A stretch of DNA of 64,000 nucleotides from an uncultured Chloroflexales bacterium (GTDB lineage: Bacteria > Chloroflexota > Chloroflexia > Chloroflexales > Chloroflexaceae). Positions 44,801 through 51,384 of the stretch are shown piece after piece. A program made the position numbers and the translations under genes. Numbering within the stretch: position 1 is the first letter of the stretch; each line of letters opens with the position of its first letter. The stretch spans positions 62,001-126,000 of the forward strand of contig CAKZSI010000008.1 of assembly GCA_937918935.1 (NCBI GenBank). Direction: 5' to 3'. The notes beneath the pieces are model-generated. The model made no database searches. It was not told the DNA's origin and saw nothing but the letters and a program-made list of their open reading frames with translations.

Positions 44801-45139
44801 ATGAAAGTTCTCGTTCGCATTCTCGGCGTTGCCGCTCTGGTCGCGCTGGCAGTGGTCATTTTCCGTGCCATTCGCCAGTACCGCGAGGACAGCGTCTTTG
44901 ATCTGGCCCCCGCTCCCGCCAGCGGCGATGGTCAGCGGCGCAGCATCAGCCCCGAACTGCTGAGCATTCTCGCCGATCCCGGCGACAAGGGGCCGGTCGA
45001 ACTGATGACCGACAGCAACGGCAAGGAGTGGCTGGTGAACCGTCGCAACGGGTACCGCTACCCGGTTGAGGACGGCATTCCGATTATGCTGCTTGAAGAG
45101 GGCGAGAAGAACAAGGACGAGAGCCTGATTCAACGGTAA
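44801..45139 (+). CDS. Membrane-anchored Trm112/UPF0434-like protein
   Basis: The 112-residue protein has an N-terminal transmembrane helix ([17 protein letters not shown]). A Trm112-like domain follows: [20 protein letters not shown], then the [18 protein letters not shown] ending that is diagnostic for the family. The zinc cysteines of some Trm112 proteins are missing, as is usual in the bacterial UPF0434 group. A membrane anchor on this domain is unusual. AGGAGG stands eight bases before the ATG. The function of bacterial members is uncertain. Confidence 0.78.
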   Translation: MKVLVRILGVAALVALAVVIFRAIRQYREDSVFDLAPAPASGDGQRRSISPELLSILADPGDKGPVELMTDSNGKEWLVNRRNGYRYPVEDGIPIMLLEEGEKNKDESLIQR

Positions 45140-45260
45140 GTCAAGGTTCAGACCTGAGCGTTTGACAGTCGCTCCATCGTTGCTCACAACCAGCCTGTGG
45201 AGGTGTGGATCTGACGGTCAGGCTCATTTGAAACGCGCTTACGGAAGTGAGTTCACGTGC

Positions 45261-46457
45261 ATGGCAATCGCGTCTGAGTCTCGGCGGACCGGTCGCTTTG
45301 GTCCGTATGGCGGGCGATATGTGCCCGAAACATTGATGCCCGCCGTAACCGCCCTTGAGGCGGCCTACGCGGCGGCATCGGCCGATCCGTCGTTCTGGGA
45401 CGAACTGGGCCATCTGCACCGCACCTACACTGGCCGGCCCACGCCGCTGAGCTACGCCGCCCGCCTGACCGCCCACTGCGGGGGGGCGAAGATCTACCTC
45501 AAACGCGAGGATCTGGCCCATACCGGCGCCCACAAAATCAACAACGCCCTGGGCCAGGGGTTGCTCGCCCGGCGCATGGGCAAGCGCCGGGTGATCGCCG
45601 AGACCGGGGCCGGCCAGCACGGCGTCGCCACTGCAACCGTCTGCGCCCTGCTGGGTCTGGAGTGCGTGGTGTACATGGGCGCCGAAGATATGGCCCGGCA
45701 GCGGCCGAATGTCTTTCGGATGCGTCTGCTGGGGGCCGAAGTGCGCGGCGTGGATAGCGGCTCGCGCACCCTCAAGGACGCAATTAACGAGGCCATGCGC
45801 GACTGGGTGACTAACCCCGAGAGCTACTACCTCCTCGGCTCGGCCCTCGGCCCGCACCCCTACCCTACCATGGTGCGCGACTTCCAGAGCGTGATCGGGC
45901 GCGAGGCCCGCGAGCAGATCCTGGCCGCCGAGGGCCGCCTCCCCGACGTGATCGTGGCCTGTGTGGGCGGCGGCTCCAATGCCATCGGGATCTTTCACCC
46001 CTTCCTCGACGATGCGAGCGTGGCGCTCCGCGGGGTGGAGGCCGGCGGGCGCGGCCCGCGCCTGGGCGACCACGCGGCCCGCTTTCTCGGCGCCAGTCCC
46101 GGGGTGCTCCAGGGCACCTACTCCTACGTCTTGCAAGACGACGACGGCCAGATCGCCCTCACCCACTCGATCTCCGCCGGTCTGGATTACGCCAGCGTCG
46201 GCCCGGAACACGCCTGGCTCCACGATACCGGCCGCGCGAGCTACACCAGCGCCGACGATGAGGAAGCCCTCGACGCCTTCGAGTTGTGCGCGCGCCTGGA
46301 GGGCATCATCCCCGCCCTCGAAAGCGCCCACGCTGTCGCTGAGGCCCTCAAGCTCGCCCCACGACTGGGACCCGACCAGATTATCGTGGTTAACCTGTCC
46401 GGTCGCGGCGATAAGGATATTTTCACCGTCGCCGAGGCCCTGGGGGTAGCGATCTGA
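45261..46457 (+). CDS. trpB: Tryptophan synthase beta chain
   Basis: TrpB joins indole and serine using PLP. The 398-residue protein begins [15 protein letters not shown]. The cofactor lysine is Lys92 in [15 protein letters not shown]-type context ([12 protein letters not shown]), and the [19 protein letters not shown] and [14 protein letters not shown] segments are standard. This is the TrpB1 type that pairs with TrpA, but no trpA follows. The ATG at 45261 gives the normal N-terminus. A TTGACA at 45162 has no matching -10 box. The stop codon lies within a family B repeat. Confidence 0.96.
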   Translation: MAIASESRRTGRFGPYGGRYVPETLMPAVTALEAAYAAASADPSFWDELGHLHRTYTGRPTPLSYAARLTAHCGGAKIYLKREDLAHTGAHKINNALGQGLLARRMGKRRVIAETGAGQHGVATATVCALLGLECVVYMGAEDMARQRPNVFRMRLLGAEVRGVDSGSRTLKDAINEAMRDWVTNPESYYLLGSALGPHPYPTMVRDFQSVIGREAREQILAAEGRLPDVIVACVGGGSNAIGIFHPFLDDASVALRGVEAGGRGPRLGDHAARFLGASPGVLQGTYSYVLQDDDGQIALTHSISAGLDYASVGPEHAWLHDTGRASYTSADDEEALDAFELCARLEGIIPALESAHAVAEALKLAPRLGPDQIIVVNLSGRGDKDIFTVAEALGVAI

Positions 46458-46482
46458 GGCGCGAGGGCTTCGCCCTGCGAAC
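46452..46482. repeat. Family B hairpin overlapping the trpB stop, copy a
   Basis: ATCTGAGGCG is followed by AGGGC-TTC-GCCCT and GCGAAC. The TGA of trpB is part of the repeat. A close copy lies at 46524-46557. Confidence 0.65.
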
Positions 46483-46523
46483 GCACCGCGGCACCCGGCC
46501 CGGACGGCTCGTGCGACCAGTGG

Positions 46524-46557
46524 CAATCTGAGGCGGGAGGGCTTCGCCCCCCCCGAA
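46524..46557. repeat. Family B hairpin, copy b
   Basis: AATCTGAGGCGGGAGGGCTTCG continues with CCCC and CGAAC, matching copy a 72 bases upstream. It lies just before the lipid kinase start. Confidence 0.65.
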
Positions 46558-46567
46558 CCCTCCCCGT

Positions 46568-47488
46568 ATGAAGACCTGTGTCATCCTCAACCCCGCCGCG
46601 GGCCGGGGGGCCGCTGGCAGGGCACGCTACGAACTGGAACAGGCCCTGCGCCGCGCCGGGGTGGACTATACGCTGATGGTCACCCATGCTCGCGGCGGGG
46701 CGGTCGAACTGGCCGCCCAGGCGGTCGAGCAGGGCTTTGGCTGTGTCGCCGCCGCCGGGGGCGATGGCACGGTCAACGAAGTGGTCAACGGCATCCTGGC
46801 GGCGCGCCAGGCCGGCGCGGGCGATGCCGCCCTCGGCCTGCTGCCGCTCGGTACCGGCTGCGACTTCGCGAAGATGTTCCCCGGCTTCGACACCGGCGGT
46901 TTGCCCGGCATGGCCTATCGCCTCGCCGCCGGGAGAATGACCAGCGTTGACGTTGGCGCGATCAGCGTGGAGAGTGGCGGCCTCGAACTGCACCGGGTCT
47001 TCATTAACGGCCTCGGCGCGGGCATTGACGCCCAGGTGGCCGTTGAGGTCCAGAACCTGCCCGGGCTGACCGGCCTTGCCGCCTACATCGTCGCCTCGCT
47101 GCGGGCCCTGGCAACTTACAAGCCCGCAGTGATGAGCGTGCGCTACGACGGCAAAGAAGTCCATAAACGGCTCTTCTTCGCTACCGTCGCCAGTGGACGC
47201 TGGCAGGGCGGCGGCTTCCTCCTCACCCCTGCGGCCAGGCTCGATGATGAACTGCTCGACCTGTGCATCGTGCCGAAACTGCGCCTCGACGAGGTGATCC
47301 GCTACTATCCGAGGCTGTTCGACGGCAGTCACGTCGAACTGCGCCAGATCATCACCGCCACTGTTCAGCGGGTCGAGATTGCCTCGCCTGCGCCGTTCCC
47401 CGTGGCGACCGACGGAGAGGTGCTGACCACCGACGCCCGGCGCGTGTGCGTGGACGTGCTGCCACGCGCCATGCGCGTGGTGGTGTAG
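46568..47488 (+). CDS. Diacylglycerol-kinase-like lipid kinase (YegS/DgkB family)
   Basis: The 306-residue protein has the DAGK catalytic fold: CVILNPAAGRGAAGRA at the N-terminus and AAGGDGTVNEVVNGIL with the GGDGT nucleotide loop near residue 64. LPLGTGCDFAKMFPGF is the family's GTxNDxAR-like segment with a changed end. It should phosphorylate a lipid such as diacylglycerol, or a related molecule, at the membrane. It has no transmembrane helix. The ribosome binding site is weak because the family B repeat lies directly ahead. Confidence 0.88.
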   Translation: MKTCVILNPAAGRGAAGRARYELEQALRRAGVDYTLMVTHARGGAVELAAQAVEQGFGCVAAAGGDGTVNEVVNGILAARQAGAGDAALGLLPLGTGCDFAKMFPGFDTGGLPGMAYRLAAGRMTSVDVGAISVESGGLELHRVFINGLGAGIDAQVAVEVQNLPGLTGLAAYIVASLRALATYKPAVMSVRYDGKEVHKRLFFATVASGRWQGGGFLLTPAARLDDELLDLCIVPKLRLDEVIRYYPRLFDGSHVELRQIITATVQRVEIASPAPFPVATDGEVLTTDARRVCVDVLPRAMRVVV

Positions 47489-47491
47489 CGG

Positions 47492-47520
47492 TTGCCGGGC
47501 GCGGCCAGTTCTGCTATACT
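47492..47520 (+). promoter_or_regulatory. Promoter of the ParB-like gene
   Basis: TTGCCG (47492-47497), 17 bases, TATACT (47515-47520), with TGC directly ahead of the -10 box (extended -10). Transcription should begin near 47527, 38 bases before the ATG at 47565. Confidence 0.75.
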
Positions 47521-47564
47521 CCGCCGTGGCACAAATGTTTTGCATTCAGCGGAGTGTCTTTCCT

Positions 47565-48629
47565 ATGCAGTTGCTTTACCTTGATCCGCGCCAGCTTGAG
47601 GCCGACCCCGACGGGGTGCGCGAGGATATGGGCGACATTGCCGGCCTCGCCGCCACTATTGCCGAGCAGGGCCTGTTGCAACCTCTCGGGGTGATCAGCG
47701 TGGGCGGGGGGCGCTACCGCGTGGTCTACGGCGGGCGGCGCCGGGCAGCCGCCGAGCGCCTGGGGCTGGAGAAGGTGCCCTGCATCGTGCTCGACGCCGA
47801 TGATCCCGACCTGTTGCTGCGCCAGTTGATCGAGAACGTTCAGCGCGAGGATCTGAATGACCTGGAGCAGGCACGGGCCTTCGCCCGCCTGCGGGCGCGG
47901 ATCGTCGAAGAACGGGGCAGGCTCCCCGACCACGAACTTGACGAGGCGGTCGGCGTTGCCGTAGGTCTGAGCGGGCGCACCGTGCGCCGCTACCTGGGGT
48001 TGCTCGAACTCCCCGACGAGGTGCAGCAGTTGATCCGCCGCCGCGAACTGAACGTCACCCAGGCCCAGCACCTGCGCCGCGTCGCCAACCCGCGCACCCA
48101 GATTGAACTGGCGCGCTTCGCGGTTGACGAGGGGCTGTCGGCAGCCGAGTTGAGCCGCCTGGTGGCCTACTTCGCCGCCAATCCTAACCTGACCCTGGAG
48201 ACGGCATTGCAGGCCCTTGAGGCAGGTGAGCAGTTACGCACCACCCCCTCCGGGCCAGAGGTGCAGATCAGTGGCGGGCCTCTGGGGAGGACCAGCGTGA
48301 GCGCGGTGGACCGCGAGGAATCGGACGCCGACCTGTGGGCGGACGAGGAGATGGGCGAGGAGGCCAGCCCCTACCTGGGTGTCGAGGACGAGACGATCGA
48401 GAACCAGCCGCGCAACAAGGCACGGGTGTTCCGCATCCGCTCCCTCGACCAGATGGTGGATGAGACCGACCGGCTGACGCGCGCCTATGCCGAGGGCGAC
48501 CTGGTGAAGTGGGTCAGGCACGACGAGGACGCGCCATTCAAGCTGCGGCTGCTACTCAAGCAACTCGAGAGCCTGACCCGCGGATTACGGGACCTGGCGC
48601 GCCAGCAAGGGTGGGAAGTGGAGGAGTAA
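47565..48629 (+). CDS. ParB/Spo0J-family protein
   Basis: The 354-residue protein has the ParB N-domain: LYLDPRQLEADPDGVRED, EQGLLQPLGV, VVYGGRRRAAAERLGL (the arginine-rich CTP-binding box) and ENVQREDLNDLEQA. A helix-turn-helix region follows (GLSGRTVRRYLGLLELPDEV). The C-terminal 130 residues are acidic, then helical. It could be a chromosome or plasmid partition protein or a nucleoid-occlusion-like factor. No parA, gidAB or oriC signature lies beside it, so it may be a paralogue. The start at 47565 agrees with the strong promoter at 47492-47520. Confidence 0.85.
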   Translation: MQLLYLDPRQLEADPDGVREDMGDIAGLAATIAEQGLLQPLGVISVGGGRYRVVYGGRRRAAAERLGLEKVPCIVLDADDPDLLLRQLIENVQREDLNDLEQARAFARLRARIVEERGRLPDHELDEAVGVAVGLSGRTVRRYLGLLELPDEVQQLIRRRELNVTQAQHLRRVANPRTQIELARFAVDEGLSAAELSRLVAYFAANPNLTLETALQALEAGEQLRTTPSGPEVQISGGPLGRTSVSAVDREESDADLWADEEMGEEASPYLGVEDETIENQPRNKARVFRIRSLDQMVDETDRLTRAYAEGDLVKWVRHDEDAPFKLRLLLKQLESLTRGLRDLARQQGWEVEE

Positions 48630-48632
48630 GAC

Positions 48633-48665
48633 GATTTCAGATTGTAGATTTTGGATTGCCGATAA
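48633..48665. repeat. Family D heptamer repeat, copy 5
   Basis: The units CAGATT-GTAGATT-TTGGATT follow directly after the ParB-like stop. Confidence 0.65.
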
Positions 48666-48719
48666 GGGGGCATGTTCCGCAGAGGACGCACCCTCACCGC
48701 CCCGGAGGAGTGGGGCAGG

Positions 48720-48995
48720 TCATCCCTGGACCGAGCGACGCTTCGCGAGCAGGAAGGCCTCGGCGCCGCAGGCGCGGGCATAGGTGAGAGCCAGCTCGGC
48801 CAGGGGGCCATCCTCACCGTCGAGGTAGGCGCGCACCGCGGGAAGGAGGGCCAGCGCCGCTTCGGCGATGGCGGGCTTGAGGCGCACCCCGGGGCGCTGC
48901 GCAGCCAGCACGGCGCCGTAAAGCACCGCGCGGTCGGCTTCGCGGGCCAGATCGGCAGGGGTTGCCCCGGTGCGGCAGGGTGGTTCCTGGCTCAT
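48720..48995 (-). CDS. Small helical protein coupled to the CsoR/CstR-family gene
   Basis: This 91-residue protein overlaps the end of the upstream repressor gene as ATGA, so it is very likely translated. It is Ala/Leu/Arg-rich and helical (AREADRAVLYGAVLAAQRPG; AIAEAALALLPAVRAYLDG). It has two cysteines (Cys7 in EPPCRTG and one in YARACGAEA). There is no signal peptide, membrane helix or known motif that I recognise. Its place behind a probable thiol-sensing repressor and thioredoxin suggests a role in sulfur or metal stress, but this is only an inference from position. Confidence 0.6.
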   Translation of the reverse strand: MSQEPPCRTGATPADLAREADRAVLYGAVLAAQRPGVRLKPAIAEAALALLPAVRAYLDGEDGPLAELALTYARACGAEAFLLAKRRSVQG

Positions 48996-49282
48996 CGGGC
49001 CCCCTGGAACAACTCGATCAACTCGGCGATGACCTGATCACGGACAAGCTCATCGTCACCCAGACAATTCCGGGCGTAGCACTGCAGCACCTGGCTACTG
49101 ACGCTGGCCAGGGCCGATTTGATCGCCGCCACCTGAGTGACAATCTCGCGGCAATCACGACCCTCATCAACCATGCGCTGCACACCGCGCACCTGGCCTT
49201 CGATACGGCGCAGCCGTAACAGGATATCCTCCCGCCGCTCCGGCGAAAGGGTGCGCGCAGGGTTGGCTTGCGGCTCAAGCAT
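48992..49282 (-). CDS. CsoR/RcnR/CstR-family repressor, probably CstR-like
   Basis: The 96-residue all-helical protein has the family features RRIEGQVRGVQRMVDEGRDC and QVAAIKSALASV. Copper-sensing CsoR uses Cys, His, Cys, with the second and third ligands 25 and 29 residues after the first. Here Cys44 and Cys73 keep the 29-residue spacing, but the His position is Tyr69, preceded by an extra Cys68. Loss of the His with both cysteines kept is the pattern of persulfide-sensing CstR proteins. AAGGAGGT precedes the ATG at 49282. It lies downstream of trxA in the same direction, and a matching operator lies at the trxA promoter. Confidence 0.85.
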   Translation of the reverse strand: MLEPQANPARTLSPERREDILLRLRRIEGQVRGVQRMVDEGRDCREIVTQVAAIKSALASVSSQVLQCYARNCLGDDELVRDQVIAELIELFQGAR

Positions 49283-49389
49283 AGTGACCTCCTTGTCAAT
49301 TGCGGTGTGCAGCGACGGGCGCCAGCGGGTATTCGCCCGTGCCGCCGTTCTGAGCACCTATCTCAAAACCCTGGAGACGACGCAAGAGC

Positions 49390-49404
49390 AATACACACTG
49401 TATT
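49390..49404. promoter_or_regulatory. Inverted repeat ahead of the repressor gene
   Basis: AATACA-CAC-TGTATT is a perfect 6-3-6 inverted repeat between trxA and the CstR-like gene. It differs from the GTACCCC-type operator at trxA, so its role is open. Confidence 0.35.
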
Positions 49405-49408
49405 TTCT

Positions 49409-49427
49409 GGGAGGGCAAAGCCCTCCC
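49409..49427. repeat. Family B hairpin between trxA and the CstR-like gene
   Basis: GGGAGGGC and GCCCTCCC flank AAA. In a trxA read-through transcript this hairpin could reduce expression of the downstream repressor. Confidence 0.7.
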
Positions 49428-49538
49428 AGACCCTCCCCGCCGGCAGGTTTGTAGCACCATGGGACCTGATCTCGGCGAGGCTTCCAGCGGGGCCTCGACC
49501 CTCCGCGTCGCACCTACAGGGAACATCTCATTGGAGTA

Positions 49539-49865
49539 TTAGCTCAGCACTTTATCGAACACTTCGCGATACTGGGCCTCGGAGCGGGAACCGACCAGTC
49601 GCCCGACCTCCTGGCCGTTCTTAAAAATGATTAGCGTTGGGATGCCCTGAATGCCCAGATTACTGGCGTGCCGGATTTCTTCGTCGGTATTGACCTTGGC
49701 GATGGTCAGACGCCCTTCATACTCAGTAGCGAGCTTGTCGAGGATTGGCGCAATTGCCCGGCAGGGAGCGCACCACGGCGCCCAGAAATCAACAACCACC
49801 GGCTTGTCGGCCTGGAGCACCTTCTCCTCAAAATCAGCGTCTGTTACCACGATCGGCTTGGCCAT
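49539..49865 (-). CDS. trxA: Thioredoxin
   Basis: The 108-residue protein has the thioredoxin fold. The active site WAPWCAPC places Cys32 and Cys35 at the usual positions, with Ala in place of the usual Gly between them. The cis-proline is in GIPTLIIFKNGQEVG. It reduces disulfides and can also reduce persulfides. The ATG at 49865 with AGGAGGG ahead is chosen. The gene has one of the best promoters in the window, covered by a palindrome of CsoR/CstR operator type. The CstR-like repressor follows 256 bases downstream. Confidence 0.95.
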   Translation of the reverse strand: MAKPIVVTDADFEEKVLQADKPVVVDFWAPWCAPCRAIAPILDKLATEYEGRLTIAKVNTDEEIRHASNLGIQGIPTLIIFKNGQEVGRLVGSRSEAQYREVFDKVLS

Positions 49866-49922
49866 TCCGCTGCCCTCCTCTATGGACCACCCGCGGTCCG
49901 GAACGTGTGCATGCAAATCTTT

Positions 49923-49943
49923 GAGTACCCCCACGGGGTACTC
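49923..49943 (-). promoter_or_regulatory. CsoR/CstR-type operator at the trxA transcription start
   Basis: GAGTACCCC (49923-49931) and GGGGTACTC (49935-49943) are perfect inverted half-sites with a three-base spacer. They abut the -10 box and cover the predicted start site, so a bound repressor would block initiation. G/C tracts flanked by TA are the known operator type of this repressor family (from memory). No second copy was found in the window. Confidence 0.65.
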
Positions 49944-49971
49944 ATTATACCGCGCCAGGGCGGGCTGTCAA
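49944..49971 (-). promoter_or_regulatory. Consensus promoter of trxA
   Basis: On the minus strand a perfect TTGACA (49971-49966) and a perfect TATAAT (49949-49944) are 16 bases apart. The predicted leader to the ATG at 49865 is about 72 nt. Confidence 0.85.
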
Positions 49972-50106
49972 TCGCGTACTGTTCAGATTTACCACAGAGC
50001 ACGCAGAGGATGAGCCTTTTGAAGCCGTTTGTGCCCCTCGGCGCTCTTTACGGTACGAACGAGTTCGGTAGATGTCACGACTATCGTCAATCGCCGTGTT
50101 CGCCTG

Positions 50107-50115
50107 TGCTATACT
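50107..50115 (+). promoter_or_regulatory. Extended -10 promoter candidate of the UPF0173 gene
   Basis: TGC-TATACT lies 173 bases ahead of the ATG. The -35 is weak. The leader would contain the hairpin cluster 50156-50253. Confidence 0.5.
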
Positions 50116-50155
50116 GAGTCCACGGGTATTGACCAGCACCCATACGGGCGGAGTT

Positions 50156-50253
50156 GCGGGAAACCCTGGTTTCCCCGCAGGTTGCGCGAAAGGTTTCCTG
50201 GGAGGGCTGTGCCCTCCCCAACCCTCTCTCCGGCGGGGAAACCCTGTTTCCCC
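50156..50253. repeat. Composite of family A-B-A hairpins
   Basis: A family A copy lies at 50156-50180. A family B copy, GGGAGGGC-TGT-GCCCTCCC, lies at 50200-50218. A second family A copy, GGGGAAA-CCCTG-TTTCCCC, lies at 50235-50253. Three hairpins in a row stand 35 bases before the UPF0173 start. Confidence 0.75.
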
Positions 50254-50287
50254 ATGTTCAGGCTAGTGTGTCGTTAAGGAGGCAACG

Positions 50288-51019
50288 ATGACCACGATCG
50301 GCAAAGATGTGACGATCACCTGGGTCGGCCACGGCACCTTCCATATCACGACCCCTGAGGGGAAGAACATTCTGATCGACGCCTGGGTTGACGGAAACCC
50401 CGCCTGTCCCGAGCCACTGAAGGCTCGCGTGCGCCAGAACCTCGCGGCCATCTTCCTGACCCACGGCCATTTCGACCACATCGGCGACGTGCAGGCCCTC
50501 GCACAAGATACCGGCGCCACCCTTGTCTGCCAGTTCGACATGGTTCCCTATCTGGAATCCAGGGGCATTTCGAGTGACAGACTGATCGGCATGAACATGG
50601 GCGGTACAGTTACCGTCGCCGATGTGCACGCCACCCTGACCGTCGCCCACCACTCCAGCACGATCTACGAAAACGGCCAGATCATCAACCTGGGCGCCCC
50701 GGCGGGCTACGTGCTGCGCTTCAGCAATGGCTTCACCGTCTACCACACTGGAGACACCTGCGTAACCATGGATATGCAGATCATCAGTGATCTGTACAAA
50801 CCAGATCTGGCTATTTTGCCGATCGGCGATCACTTTACCATGGACCCGCGCCAGGCTGCCTATGCCTTGAAATTGATCGGTGCGCACTATGCTATTCCCG
50901 AGCATTTCGCCACCTTCCCCGTCCTGAAAGGAACACCTGAGGCCCTGGTAGAAGCATGCAAAGAGTTTGGCGTCACGACCCAGATCATCGCCCTTAAACC
51001 GGGCGAGTCGGTGGCTTGA
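50288..51019 (+). CDS. UPF0173 metallo-beta-lactamase-fold hydrolase
   Basis: The 243-residue protein has the metallo-beta-lactamase fold: ITWVGHGTFHI at the N-terminus, the zinc motif LTHGHFDHIGD, AHHSSTIY, HTGDTCV, and a C-terminal PEHFATFP. It is the stand-alone form grouped as UPF0173 (YtkL-like), of unknown substrate. There is no signal peptide. AAGGAGGCAACG precedes the ATG. The gene diverges from trxA and may share control from the same spacer. Confidence 0.9.
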   Translation: MTTIGKDVTITWVGHGTFHITTPEGKNILIDAWVDGNPACPEPLKARVRQNLAAIFLTHGHFDHIGDVQALAQDTGATLVCQFDMVPYLESRGISSDRLIGMNMGGTVTVADVHATLTVAHHSSTIYENGQIINLGAPAGYVLRFSNGFTVYHTGDTCVTMDMQIISDLYKPDLAILPIGDHFTMDPRQAAYALKLIGAHYAIPEHFATFPVLKGTPEALVEACKEFGVTTQIIALKPGESVA

Positions 51020-51384
51020 GGGTCCTGGCCCGATGCGAAAGGTTTTGTGATAGGCAAGACGCCAGCTCAACCCTCACCCTCCCTCCATCCCCCCTCTCTC
51101 TCGCTTCAGGCGGGAGAGAGGGGGCAAAGAGAACTTAACTTACGCGCGAACGCCGCTTCCACCGCTTTCGGACGCTCCCACGCACGGCTCTGGTCTCCCT
51201 CTCCCGTGCGCGGGAGAGGGGCAGGAGGTGCGGGTGAACCAGCGCATCCCAACACCATACACCACACGTGCGCTCATGCGTTCTTGCCACGCCCAAAGCG
51301 GGAGAGAGACAGACGCCGGCCGCAACGCAGCGACGCCGGACGCCTCACGAGGTTCGGGCCTGCACAACTGTTTAGGATGACGAT
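51020..51384. other. 365-bp spacer with two perfect hairpins
   Basis: No gene was found. One hairpin pairs CCCCTCTCTC (51091-51100) with GAGAGAGGGG (51114-51123). A second pairs CCCTCTCCCG (51197-51206) with CGGGAGAGGG (51211-51220) around TGCG. No clear promoter was found for the next gene. Confidence 0.55.

Larger units (their letters stand above)
49866..50287. other. 422-bp divergent spacer between trxA and the UPF0173 gene
   Basis: No gene was found. It carries the trxA promoter and operator, an extended -10 promoter candidate for the plus strand, and a cluster of family A, B and A hairpins at 50156-50253. Confidence 0.55.

Noticed and set aside
45162-45190. TTGACA as a trpB promoter
   Set aside because: At 16-18 bases downstream there is only CACAAC-like sequence, not a usable -10 box.
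45141-46526. Long open frame antisense to trpB
   Set aside because: Composition is Gly/Ala/His-rich without motifs, and trpB is unmistakable on the plus strand.
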